Assembly (NCBI GenBank): GCA_038373865.1
Contig: JAXGGA010000465.1
Coordinates: 62,001-126,000, forward strand
Length of the DNA stretch: 64,000 nucleotides
DNA from: Uloborus plumipes
Taxonomy: Eukaryota > Arthropoda > Arachnida > Araneae > Uloboridae
Direction: 5' to 3'
Position 1 is the first letter of the stretch; each line of letters starts with the position of its first letter. The position numbers and the translations under genes are program-made. Under the pieces are notes generated by a model. It was not told the origin of the DNA. It made no database searches and was given only the letters and a program-made list of their open reading frames with translations. Of the stretch, positions 1-16,056 are shown piece by piece.

Positions 1-1683
1 ACAGTGCGCCCTTAGGCAGTTTGTAGTAGCAGAATTGAGGATTTTTTAATGCACATAGATTTATTCGGGAAACTAGGGCATGCTTTGCCAAAGGAATTTT
101 AGTTTTCTTTGTTTAGGTGTAAGTACAATTTGTTCACTATTTTTGAAAATCTGAGAAGGTTCCCTTTGTGTAAGGAAAGCCATCACTTAACAAAATGTTC
201 TGCGTGCTTTAATATCTTTAACTGAAACATAAAATTACGAGTGATCGATCATTTATCTGAGTTTATTTAATATGAATACTTATTGAGTAAAAAAAAATAT
301 TAAGATTAAGTTGAAAAAAATCTTGTGGAAAATGGATTTCTGGTGAATTCAACTAATTTATAACATTTCTTATTCAGAGTTCATCATTGTGCGAAATATT
401 GAAGAGAAGATCCAAAGAAGAAAAATAGGTTTTATATACTAGTTAAAATAGTGGAATTATGTAAATAAGCCGTAATGAAAGCTAAAAAAATATGAACCTA
501 TCAATACCTAGTTGGATGGTTATCTTAATGGAAGACGAATGATCGGAAAAAGACGTATGCCTTTTTTCATACATAAATGCATACGCTCAGTTTTTAATAA
601 TATAAAATTAGAAACAATGAGTTATTTTAAATAATAACATTTTCTAAAATAATCATGTATAAAGCATTTTAAGCCAAAACTGGGGTTGTTATGATTAAGG
701 TATATTGTAACCAGAGCATTTTTTGAAGAAAACTCTTGCACAGTAAAAACTTGTGAAAATCTATTACCCCAGTAGTATGCGAGCTGCATTTGTGGAGATT
801 ATAAGTTCTTGTCTCTTTTACAGTTTCATTTTTTTTTCGTTCATTGCACAAGGTTATCTTCGAATCATCATTAGAAAACAAGTTGATCGGCATCAAAAAT
901 GTCTCATATAAACTGATATAGACGGCTATCTTAGTCGAAAACGCATGATTTGTCTTTTGTACAAATAATTAATTTATGAAGTATAAAAGTTATTTTCAAG
1001 TGTTATTTTTGTCGGAACTAATCTATGAAATCCTTTACAAGAAATGAATATTAACCATCACATATAGTTTTCGGTATAGACTTTAATATACATAATCTCC
1101 AAAATAAATCCAAAATTGATTTTAAAATACTATGTCGTATCTAAAAATAACTTACCTTACCACATTCTTTTGAAGAAAATCATGTTATACCAATATAAAT
1201 GAATATTCTCTAGTAACTTCTCTAAAATAGCTACCTACGCATTCAAATTACATATGAAATATATTTATTGAAAATACCATTGGGGATTCTGAACGCATCT
1301 AGACAATTATACAATTACATGCACTGAATATCTAATTGATAAAGTAGGGCACCCAGGAGGATATGCATATAGTAAATATCTATAACATGTCTGAAATCTA
1401 TGTTTACTCGACAAAAGTATTTGTAGATATGGTATCCGTATGATTAATATTTATTTGGATGGTATTTTAGTGGAATGCATTACTTTTAGTGGGTAATATA
1501 GTCAGAACACAACACGGTTCTTTTGCAGATTCGATGCATTTTAAATATTAAAAACACCTCTTAAGAGCGATATTGTTATTAAGCGTAATATTAAGTATAC
1601 CTAGAAGCATGTTTTTAATATGTATAAAATCAGATTGGGAAGTAAAGCAGTGTAGTGTGTGAGTTACATGAAATTTAAAAAAA
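1..1683. other. AT-rich DNA without recognised features
   Basis: Low-complexity AT-rich sequence. The short open frames here (for example minus strand 669-896) show no motif, no biased composition and no family resemblance that I can recognise. I see no gene, RNA or repeat structure in this stretch. Confidence 0.6.
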
Positions 1684-2136
1684 TGCACAATGTAAAAAAT
1701 GAAATGTTCCTTTTACAGTATAATACTGGCAACCGAGGTTCCAATGTAAAACTGAAATACACTGTAATAAACTGTAAACTTAGCAATTTTACAGTTTCTT
1801 ACTGTAAAGTTAGAAATTTTACAGTTTATTGCCGTGAAGTAAGAATGTAAAAACAACAGTGTAATACTGGCATCAGAGGTACCAGTTTAAAACTAAAATA
1901 CACGGTAATAAACTGTTAAATAAGCAAATTTACAGTTAATTGATAATTTTACAGTTTAGTACTGAAAGGTTGGCAACTTTACAGTTTAGTACTGAAAGGT
2001 TGGCAATTTTACAGGTTAGTACTGTAAAAGTAGCAGTTTTACAGTTTATTACTCTAAAATTGTCAATTTTTACAGTTTATTTCTATAAAATTAGCAGTAT
2101 TATACTGTAAAAATAACATTAAGTTTTTACGGTGTA
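1684..2136 (+). mobile_element. MITE-like element, TACAGT-rich family, copy 1
   Basis: The left end reads roughly TGCACAATGTAAAAAATGAA and the right end, on the opposite strand, TACACCGTAAAAACTTAATG, so the termini form an imperfect inverted pair. The interior holds many units of about 30-36 bp alternating TTTTACAGTTTATTACTG and TAAAATTAGCAA, each itself nearly palindromic (ACAGT/ACTGT). A GGCAACCGAGGTTCCA-like segment at about 1728-1743 recurs in the other two copies at 24.3-25.3 kb. No coding capacity is visible; the 63-aa frame at 1659-1850 is simply this repeat translated. It is probably a non-autonomous DNA element, superfamily unknown. Confidence 0.6.
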
Positions 2137-4200
2137 CTGTTGAGGAACATTTTTGTTGTTGATCGAACTAAAGCTTTATTGAGCAATGACATTTCTTATA
2201 TGTTTTCTTTTTGGACCTCTGACGTCGTGGAGTCCCTCTTTCAAATTGGCAGTCTGCCTGCGTTACTCACTAAAAAGGGACCCTGCTCTGTAAATGTGGC
2301 ACCCATGCCTTTGCTCTGCGGCACAAAATGGCGGACGCAAAGCTGCAACCCTCTCCCCTCCCCTTTCCTTCAGGGATTGCAGGTCTACCTCTGGGCCTCG
2401 GCAAAAGTCACTGAAGCAGATGTTAAATAATTTTCTTACTTAAAATTTAACTAACTGCTGTCACAAATAATGAACACATTTTTAAAATATTTACAGAATC
2501 GGTATGTTATTTTGTGAAACAGTAAAACATCTTTTTGAAAAACCCCGATACTAGTAGAACATTTGTTTTAACTATTCTACTTCATTCATACTCTTACGAT
2601 AATCTCTCCAATCCATTTTAGACAAGTAGTTTCATTTTCTAAGATGGAATTGCTCCATATGTTTATTTTCAAATTCGATGTAATGTAGAAAAAAAATGCG
2701 CGATTTAAGCCCATTCCCTTTTTTCCTGGTATTGTTGTTGTTATCGTATACTTGTTTTCGTAAATGAATCCAAATAATCCGATTCAGAAAAATCTTTTAC
2801 CTTATATCAAATTTTCCAATTACCCGAGAAACAAGGATGTAAATTCTGAGCAAACACATAAACTTGAACTCTGCTTATTCGCGTAAACTAAATCGATATT
2901 TTCCTTGAAACTGCAATAAGCAATTTTTACGGCCCAAATGCGGTTTATTTTAATCAGCAATAAAAGACTCCTAAACACACAGGAGAGTTAGCAGTACAAC
3001 TAAAATATAACTAGAGGAAGTTATTTCCCCTCATATATGGTTTTACTGGGACATACTTAGTAGAGTGGAGTGCTCTAGATTATGGCTTTCAAAATGGTAT
3101 AACATGAGATTTAAGCTCCTTGGAATATTAAAAGACAGCCATACGCTTTACGTAAGTGCCGGAAGGAATTGAAAATGAAAAGGAATTTTCTTATTTTTTT
3201 TATTTTGATATCCTTGTTTCGCGTTAAGGAAAAAAATGGTATCTCTCATAAATGGTATAAGCATAGAGTTTAAGAGGTTTTATTCGCTTAAACAAGAGTA
3301 CTTTTCATGTAAAAGAGATGCAGAATTTAAATTCCGAACAGATTCTTGCATTACGTGTTCTCAGAAAAAAATGGTTTACAACTCAGAAAAGAATTAATTT
3401 TATCTATTAAATTACTTGAGAGTCCATCTTGCTATATTGACTACATAAAAACTATACATTTATATTTCAAAGTATATGATAAAAACAGCCTATTTAATAC
3501 CCATGTACCAAAATTCATCATCGCTCTTCACTATAAATGAAAAGGACAAGCTACATATGTTTCGCAAGCAAACAAAATGAACATGTAGACTACGGCAAGA
3601 GAGGAGATATAGCCACAGCCGAGTAAAATCTGTAAGACCTAGTGAAGGCAGGAAAACCTGTAAGGACAATGCTCAAAGACAATTTTCCGAACAGTTAAAA
3701 AAAGAAAGCGTGCTTCACAAGTCACTGACAAGGGAAGTCGAATTATTCTACATGATGAGTAATTCTCAAAAAGCTTAATCCCAAACAGGGTAAGGATCTT
3801 GAATAATTATAACTGAAGAATACGCAAAGACACAATTACAAGAAATACAAAAGGAGTTCAATGTAACCCCGAAATACGCATGTTCAGTTACTTTTTAGCA
3901 AATTTGTCTTTAACGGTGCTACATTTTCTTTTAAGTATCTATTCAATTCAACAACCCAGATCAATGGGAGATAGTCTGACATCCTAAGATTTTTTGTACA
4001 CGTTTTTAATTTTATTGTAACCAGAATTTCAACGCTTATTTTTCATAATGTAAGACATACTGCATTCATAAGAACTACGTTAAAATCCCCAAGTGCCCGT
4101 CACCTCCTTCGCATGAGATTTGTGCCGTTTGGTGACTTATTTTCTTGGAGTAAAGGCAAGACAAAGGTCTTGAAAATTGATATGAACAACAGCTACTGAT
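2137..4200. other. Mostly featureless DNA with one GC-richer patch
   Basis: A less AT-rich patch at about 2210-2430 (CTCTGGGCCTCGGC, GGCACCCATGCC) is open for 96 codons on the plus strand (2140-2430). Its translation has no motif that I recognise, and it may be a fragment of an old insertion. The remainder to 4200 is AT-rich and shows nothing that I can support. Confidence 0.4.
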
Positions 4201-5230
4201 TAAGTGAACACTTGGGATCTCCGACCTTTACAGAGTCAACCCCTTGTCAATTCCATTTTTCACCTGCAGCGGCTCTTCTTAGAACCCGGAATCAGCCAGG
4301 TACTGGGCCCTCGGAATTCGGGAATTGTCCATTTTGTCGCCAAATTTGGAGACCAAATTTGTATTATGTCTTCGAGCTTAGCACCAATCTGCCTGACAGT
4401 TGATGATTTTAATGGTGTAATTTTCAATGAATATCTCCAATACATCAAGTTTTATAAGAATGGAACAGCCGAATGGCTTCCTCTGGATATCATGTATCCA
4501 ATGGCACCTGTTTCTGCCTGAGAGACATTGACAGTCTGGAGTGGATAAGAGTTACAAATATACAGACATACAAAGAGGCATACGCATAATTTAAGGGTTT
4601 GGGAGATGAAGGGGTTATGTGACAAAACAGGACATTGCGAGTAATTAAAGTTCAAAGTTTTATTGTTGCAGTTGTTGCAGCTTTTTTGTTTTTAGTTTTG
4701 TCGTCAGTGTGCGTATGAAATTTGTCTAATAAAATGCACTTTTTGATGTACCAAGTTTTATTTGTTTACCTCCACCCATAGCTTACTATTTTCCAGAGTG
4801 CATTTTCAAAAAAAAATTAACATAGCCCCTCCATCCTCCAAACCTTTCAATTTAAAATAATATAGTAGGAGACTACGTCCCCTGCTAGCTTTGTTCGCCA
4901 TCTCTTGTCGCAGATAGCGGTGGTATTCTTCAGAGACCTCGCCCCTACTACATATCACCAGAATATTTTTTGTGACAGAATTTGCGATTTCTGGTCAAAT
5001 TCGGCCACAGAATTGGTACTATCTCGGTAAATTTGGTGTTTACTCGGACAACAATGAATGTTTTTTCTTGTGTTGTTTTCATTGTCCATCTTCTGCACAT
5101 ACATATGTAGAGGGACCGAAAAGGGCCTTATAGCTTTCTTTAAATATCCTGTATCAACCTAGGAGACATCGACAGCGCTGAGAAGAATGGGCTGCAAACA
5201 TACCCACACAGATTTCAATACTATAGAAGA
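4200..5230 (+). repeat. Two degenerate related segments (about 4320-4600 and 4980-5225)
   Basis: Both segments carry the same order of short blocks: CAAATT(T/C)GG, then a TATC-TGTATC block, then GAGACAT(T/C)GACAG, then an AAACATAC-like tail. This suggests two old copies of one dispersed repeat, perhaps a retroelement 3' tail. The first segment is open for 105 codons (4204-4521, plus strand), but I do not recognise the protein. By-eye alignment is weak, and chance plus shared AT bias cannot be excluded. Confidence 0.3.
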
Positions 5231-9647
<4,417 letters not shown>

Positions 9648-10940
9648 TACCGTAAAATGGGGTGAATCGGTACAATGTTCAGTTTTGATTGTTAAAAAAG
9701 TAGTTGAAAGATTTTTTTTCAATTTCATTTTTTTTTTTGTAAAAACTTCTGTTATGCTTTGCTTTTGATATTCCAAGCAAAGACAAAACATTTCGAACAG
9801 TTATTATTTATGTATATTGGAATTTCGGGGTGTTCCTAATCACCCCGCTGATAGGGGTCAATCGAAACACATGGTAAAATTTTTATTTTTTTCAATTTAT
9901 CCTGTAATAGGTCTCACAGACATGAGCAACATTGATGGAGAAGAATAAGAACAGATAGTTGCTGTCAAATAAAAGCTTATTTTCTATACCAGTAAAGGTT
10001 GATGATTTGTCAAAATTAAAAATAACATTGAACTTATGAAAAATTAAAATTAATTTTAAGAAATGCTTTTGAATTGAAATACAAAGATTTAACATAAATT
10101 GAAGTCATTCATGTCGTCCACAAATATATACTTGTCTTTAAAACTAGCAGTTGTGGCTTATCTTAAGTTTTTTCATAACATTTTCTGGGATGAACGCTGC
10201 TTTTTCTTTAGTTTCTTGAAATCTCTGTGATTTGGGGATTGTACTGTAAGATTTTCCCACTTATTGATCACTGTCTGTGTGCTGGACTTTTGCTAAGTCT
10301 GCATGACTTTCCCCCTGTATTTTAAGTAAAAATAAGTCTCCTGGAGCAAAAATCTTTCAAAATCTGTAACTTTCCATCATTCTAAGATCTAGTTGCTCAC
10401 AAAAACGGATAAACAGTAATAAGTCCTTGTTCTTGTGTCCTGACTAGAATAATTTGAGTTAGAATCTTGATTTTTCAAACAGTTTCCTTTAAATAAATTT
10501 GAATTGGAAAAACAGAACAAAGTGCTCCGATTCACTCCGGAAATTTTTTCCTTTGACATTTTTCAGAATTCTTCATTTTTATGACACAACTTTAAAAACA
10601 TGTAAAATCTAATGTGGTATTATGTTGCTCAGATACATGTGTAATTGAAACATACCACTCTTTGGTTAAAAATATAAGCAGTTTTGTTCGTACATATGAA
10701 GTTTTGCAGTCTGTGAAAACGTGACGTTTTCTAGCATTCCACGTGAAGCGCTCCTTAGAAGCCAGTAGCGTTGCCAGGTTGACAAAAGTAATTTTTTCTT
10801 ACTTCCTTTTATCTTACCTTTCTGAAAAAAAAAACAATGGCGAAAAATACCAAATAGTATATTTATGAAGAATTTCTTTGTACGGTCGGAACGTTTTGTT
10901 CCGATTGACCCCGCTGTTCCTATACACCCCATTTATGGTA
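9648..10940. mobile_element. Putative DNA element with GGGGTG-type inverted ends
   Basis: The left end reads TACCGTAAAATGGGGTGAAT and the right end, on the opposite strand, TACCATAAATGGGGTGTATA, so the two ends match over about 22 bp with a few differences. Short internal blocks of the same type recur (GGGGTGTTCC and GGGGTCAATCG near 9827-9865, and TTCCGATTGACCCCGC near 10898-10914). No transposase is recognised. The 88-aa minus frame at 10666-10932 mainly reads through the right-end repeats. No target duplication is evident. Probably a non-autonomous or decayed DNA transposon; superfamily not assigned. Confidence 0.45.
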
Positions 10941-12673
10941 CCAATTTTCAGATAAGTTTCCTAAAGTGCACTCATTGCTGCACCATAAAGCATATTCACG
11001 CCATTAAGCACAATTTAGCAAACTTCCCGGAATCACTTTTATAAAATGTTACTTAACAGTTTATTTTGAGCGAACTATATTTAATTTGACAAGTAACTTT
11101 TAAACAAGTAATAAGGAATGTGTAACCATGAAAGCAGAAAAAAACATAACTTATCTTTTAGTTAATATTTATGTTCAAAGGGATTTGAGTCTACAAATGC
11201 TTTTGAAATGAATGACAGCTTCATGATATGTGACCGTTCATTGTAAAAGTGATGTAACTGCTTGTGAATAGATTTATCATGCCTGATTACGAAAAGCCAT
11301 TTGCCGCATTTTTTAATTGGTAAAAACAAACAAGTGTTTAGCAACTATTGGTAATTAAATAATTATCTTAAGACTGGTATATATTAAAGAAAAAATCACA
11401 TATTGGGCATTTTTAGTATAAAATATTTACTTATTGGATGTACGATCGATATTTTAATCCTTTGAAGAAATGTCACAAATCAGTGTTTTATGTCACCACG
11501 AGGTGTATTGAGAGTTATAAATTTTTATTTCCTCATGTTTGTCTTCATTAGATCGTTTTTAGTACATATATACTCTAGTTTATTGTCCTAACACTTATCT
11601 TGGTTGGTAACGAAGACATGAACATTACGTTTCCCAGTACGTTGACTTCCTGCTCTATGTCAACTGAATTAAGCATAACAAATCGGACAGTTTATTCAAT
11701 TTGTAGCCTACTATATACAAGTACGTAAAATACAACTAAATATACTTTCTAATAAATCATAAAAGAGCTTTTGCAAATAGGGTTGCAATAACTTAAGTTC
11801 TCTAAAATCGGAATAAGCGCTGCTAAATAGCAAAGTAGTGGTCTAGACTCATAATTTTTTTTCAGAATTTTATTTGAATAGAGTTCTTGACAGCTAAAAT
11901 ATCACCTTTGGCGACACCCAGTGTCATCCATAGGCATTTCGGGGAGGGGGGCGAAATAAAACTAATGTAAAAATGAAACTAATGTAATTTCATGGCAGAT
12001 AGTATTAATAAATACTTCTGGTCAGAACGTATAAAAATAAAAAGAAAAGGAAAGACGTATTTCTATTATGTATTGGCTATACTTATGCTTTTGCTAATCA
12101 CGGTACATGTTTTTTTTAATCTGATAGTTCTTACTGAAGAAGTAAAAATGTAATAACAGAAGGAAACAAATGAGACGCTTTCGTATTAAATCCTCTAACT
12201 GAGGGTTATGTTCTTCCACAAATTAGAAACATAGCGTATTAATCGAAATAAATGTACAAATCGCAATCGCTCTCTTTAAATGGGGATTCCAGGTGATTTC
12301 TCTAGTCCGTAGTTAAGTCCAATCATTTCGAAACTCGAGGGAGGAAATCTCTTGGGTTTAATTTCGATACAAGCTGTGAATTCAGTCCAGATTAATTATA
12401 AATTGGGTTTAAGGGAGAAAGATGATAAACCTCCTGAATGAGTCAGGTGTGGCGGAAACGAAAAGTAAGCGTAACAATAGATATTCAAAGCCCCATTGTG
12501 TTGACGTCGTTATCGTCAACCACTTATACTTTTCCTCTCTAGGAAAATTTTAAATTTGCATAATGCTAGAAAACTGTGTGCTTGACGCGAGCAACTTCTT
12601 CCAAAAATGAAAGATGCATAGGTACTTCCCAAACTGAGAGATAGGGCGTTTCGCTAAAGTTTATTGTTCTCTC
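10941..12673. other. AT-rich DNA without recognised features
   Basis: Nothing supportable is seen. The patch at 12260-12470 is slightly less AT-rich but shows no open frame or family similarity that I recognise. Confidence 0.5.
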
Positions 12674-12687
12674 GCGCCACCTAGCGG
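12674..12687 (-). promoter_or_regulatory. Candidate CTCF-type insulator motif
   Basis: The 14-mer GCGCCACCTAGCGG is the reverse complement of CCGCTAGGTGGCGC, which matches the conserved CTCF core shared by insects and vertebrates. It stands out from the AT-rich surroundings. This is a single motif match with no supporting site nearby, so occupancy is pure inference. It could also be part of an unrelated dispersed repeat. Confidence 0.35.
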
Positions 12688-13736
12688 ATGACTGCGATAC
12701 CACTGTGTGCCTGATAATAGCCCGTTAATGTCATGGGCTGTCTTTTTGAGGGAAAACGATGGCTTTTGCTGTCTCTTATTTTCTCTTTCACTTTCTTCTT
12801 TTCACAATTTGTTTTCCTGGTTTTTCTTTCAAGTTCTCTCAACAGGATATCTAATAGGCTTATTTTCCTTCTGTTTTTGTTACATACTCTTTCTCTTAAC
12901 CCTTTTTTCCCATAATGACTGTCTTTGTTCTGAGGAATCAATATCTGGTTCAGATAAGGGTTTTCAAAGATGTTGCACGTATAGTCTCTTTTTTTTTCTT
13001 CGTCTTCTTCTTCGAGAGTCGATAATTGAATTAAAATTAAGCTTATCTTCTTTTTTGCTAGAATTTCGATTTCTCATTAATAAACGCCCGTGTCGTTTAT
13101 ATCAGCTGGAGTGATTGATTCGGAGAAAATCATTATGCCTGAGGCACTTGAATAGGAAAACGCATGCTGGTCAAATTATAAAGTTTGTTTCAACCAAGAA
13201 ACAAAAGAGCCGATGAAGAAGCGAGTTTTTAGTTTTTAGCTACATTTTGCTTCTCTACTGTCATTATTTATCTGAACCATCAATTTCAACTAGCATCACT
13301 TCTTTCTACGCACGAAAAAGCATTCACCTGACAAGACACAAATATTTAAAAAATGGTTTTGAACAATCCTCGCATTTCCAGAACATCATTGTGAAGTTTG
13401 AGAAAAATAGCTCATTTTCAAAAAATTTTGTTATTAATGTAAACTTACATTTATTGTAAAAACTTAATTGGTTTCATTAACTTAAGTAATATTATTGGTA
13501 GTAATAGAACGCTCTAAATTATTTAATAATAGTAATAATAATAATAATAATAATAATATATAGGCAATCTCAATGTGTTATAAATATTTAAATGAACGGA
13601 TTTCACTGCTATTAAATGCATATATTTTCAATATAGGTTCGTTAAAATTTACATCCGATACGTAAATGTACTTTCATTTGCAAATTTACGTACATAAAAA
13701 ATTCTGAATATAAATTGGAAAATTTGTTTATAAGAA

Positions 13737-13892
13737 TGTTACGAATCGTATTAAGCTGAATTACTATAGTTGAGATTATATTAGTAGTGGTGGTGAAATG
13801 GCTTTTTATTATTTTCTGTACGTTTACAATATACTTTACAAAACATATTTTATTCCTACAATCACGCTATTAATCACGCTCAGAACAAATAA
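13737..13892 (+). repeat. Direct repeat, left copy (paired with 15316-15473)
   Basis: It begins TGTTACGAATCGTATTAAGC and contains GATTATATTAGTAGTGGTGG, ending in TTAATCACGCTCAGAACAAA. The partner 1.58 kb to the right is clearly homologous, with scattered substitutions. The pair encloses a decayed gene-like repeat at 14.2-14.7 kb. The TGTTACG start is reminiscent of an LTR, but no matching 3' terminus, primer site or polyprotein is seen, so the nature of the element is open. Confidence 0.6.
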
Positions 13893-14192
13893 CACTGGGG
13901 AGCAGTCATTTTGCGGCATTCTAACTTAAAGTCAATTCCTTTTCAGACAAGTGTGCTGCGTACTAGTAAATTATTAGATTTGTCAATTTGGCTCTGGTTT
14001 TTATGATAAAGACTATTAGCTATTTCACTGAGAGAATCGAAATAAAAATACCAAGGTGTGTTTAAAAAATATTTTTATTAATATCCTTTACCAGAACGAT
14101 ATATATATAAATGAAAAAGTGCTGTTCATCAAGTTATTATAAATGAAAATTACAGAAAACTTTTTCTGTAAGCTTTTCTGTGATGGTATTGC
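13893..14192. other. Featureless stretch
   Basis: AT-rich DNA between the left direct repeat and the decayed gene-like block. I see nothing in it. Confidence 0.5.
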
Positions 14193-14730
14193 TCAGGAAA
14201 ATCTCTTATTAAAGTACGATAGTAGTATGTCATCATGTGGCGATCCCATCGACCTTGGTAACTTTTTTTCTATTACTCTGATGTCCTGGTAGAACCATTC
14301 TCCTTGTTTCTCACTGTATTCGCGCAGATTATCCACAATCTTGTCCAAATGGCTATGCAAAGAATGCAATTTAATGCTCATAGTAGCTCTTTATTTGTGA
14401 AAATATTGCAGCATTTTAGCAGCTATTTCTGAATAGTCTGGTGCTTCATTATACCCCCAAAAAATGTTTGACTACTAAAACAAAGCTTAGAGATAGTTCA
14501 GATTCAATTTGTGTCATATGGTTTACAAATAGTATCTTTTATAAGAGTATGGATTTGCAGTCTATCAAAGTTGCATGCTTCTCTTTTTCCACGCTCAGAG
14601 CTGGGCATTTTTGACACACATATAAAAAACAGTCATCTGTCTTATCAAGGTCTTTGATGAACTGTTAAATTAGCCCAAGCTTAATGTGAAGTGGTGGGAA
14701 AAGACTATTCTCTCAGCTTATCGGTGGTTC
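14193..14730 (-). pseudogene. Decayed copy of an uncharacterised arthropod repeat protein
   Basis: On the minus strand the first block (about 14725-14690) reads FPPLHIKLGLI followed by a stop. It continues with QFIKDLDKTDDCFLY (about 14690-14640) and later SIKLHSLHSHLDK with GEWFYQDI (14381-14250). From memory, blocks of this order (PPLHIKLGL, then a FVK.LDK segment, then KLH.LHSHLD with G..FHQDI) occur together in uncharacterised proteins repeated many times in spider and insect genomes. Several in-frame stops and at least one frame change separate the blocks, so this copy cannot make the protein. The function of the family is not known to me, and its high copy number suggests a link with a mobile element. 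Confidence 0.55.
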
Positions 14731-15206
14731 ATGAATCACGCTTTCTAGTCCAATGCCGGTTGTGCTCGACTATCCAATAGACATATGAAACAGGGATATT
14801 CAGTATACTTACCTTGATTGCCTAATGATAAATTCACCATCTTCAAGTGTGGGGGTTAACACAACGTTTTTATAAAGAACTTATATTTTTCCAGACAAAA
14901 AGCACTTTAAACTCATTGTAAGATACGAACCGATATTTTCAAGGTCTAATACCGAATTCGTAAAATTGTTATATACCTATATACGTGAGAAAATAATAAA
15001 ATTTAGAGGGAAAAATTGAATTATTATATCTTTATGAGGGAAGTTTAAACTTTCTTATCAATTTCTTGTGTTTCGTTTATCTCAAGAACCAGAGTCAATC
15101 CGAAAAAAGTAAATGCAGACTGCATGTCTAATGCAAGTGTCTACAAAAACCATTAACAAAATAACTGCCTCAGATTTTTATTTTTTTTTTTTGTTCCGAA
15201 GTGTAC
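14731..15206. other. Featureless stretch
   Basis: AT-rich DNA with a poly-T run at about 15179-15192. Nothing is recognised. Confidence 0.5.
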
Positions 15207-15541
15207 TGTATTGCATATTTGTCATTATTTTGATGCGTAATTGTCATTCTTTTGATGCATAATATAATCTTATAGTGCAAAATAATTAAATTTTTGATGA
15301 TTTTTTATTTTCAAATGTTACGAAAAGTGTTAAGCTGAAATACTACAAAGGAGATTATATTAGTAGTGGTGGTGATATAGCTTTTTTTATTATTTTCTGT
15401 ATGTTTACAAAATACTTTACAAAACATAACTTGTTCCAAGAATTTCGCTATTAATCACGTTCAGAACAAATAATGTATTGCTTTTTTGTCATTATTTTGA
15501 TGCATAATAATTTAATCGTATAGTGAAAAATAATTAAATTA
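15207..15541 (+). repeat. Direct repeat, right copy, with a partial tandem duplication
   Basis: Positions 15316-15473 are the partner of 13737-13892. In addition, the block at 15207-15292 (TGTATTGCATATTTGTCATT start, AAAATAATTAAA end) recurs at 15474-15541, giving an offset of about 267 bp and the order A-B-A'. Block A does not follow the left copy at 13.9 kb, so the A duplication is local. Confidence 0.55.
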
Positions 15542-15721
15542 AATCAAAAAGTCAAAATTTGGAGCACGGCTTTTGTTCGCTCTTAGAGGGTCATGCAGAA
15601 GTGTGGCCCTGTTTTCTCAAAAAAAAAAAAATTGGGCAAACAAATCCTGGAAAACCATTCTACAGAGCTGATTTCAAGTGTATGTTATCTTTTTAAATAT
15701 ATGAAAGATGCTATTATAAAC

Positions 15722-15734
15722 ACACTATCATCTA
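15722..15734 (+). repeat. 13-bp target-site duplication, left
   Basis: ACACTATCATCTA immediately precedes the 3' end of the leftward Penelope-like copy. The identical 13-mer lies at 20320-20332, right after the 3' tail of the rightward copy. A perfect direct repeat at the exact ends of the composite is the expected product of a staggered cut and repair. Confidence 0.75.
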
Positions 15735-15798
15735 TATTTGAAGTTAAAAATCAACGTAAATAAAGCACAAATAAGGTAGAAAGTACAGCAAATAGCTA

Positions 15799-15829
15799 TT
15801 TCAAGGCTACAATGGAGCCCCTTCATCAG
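15799..15829 (-). ncRNA. Hammerhead-ribozyme-like core in the Penelope 3' region (left arm)
   Basis: On the minus strand CTGATGA (15829-15823) is followed after 20 nt by GAAA (15802-15799). It is the mirror image of the motif at 20188-20218. See that entry for the fold and its weak point. Confidence 0.35.
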
Positions 15830-16056
15830 TGCAAGAAGCTCAGCAAACAACATGAAAGCTGTAAGAGAACTGAGCGCGAAGCACGTGTGCCCCGGTATTT
15901 ATAACAAATGGGCGAGTGCGCTTGAACTCACAACAAAGCGGGAAAACACCGACCAATCAGCGATCAGCGAAACGCCAGGAGAGCGAAGAAAAGGGGGGAA
16001 GGCGGCAAAGGAAAGTAGGGGCAAAAAAGCGCGGGAGAAAACACTAGAAGACGAAA

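Noticed and set aside
12681..13114. Overlapping frames of 60-135 aa on both strands
   Set aside because: Phe/Leu/Ser-rich translations of pyrimidine-rich DNA, with no domain, no homology that I recognise and no splice context.
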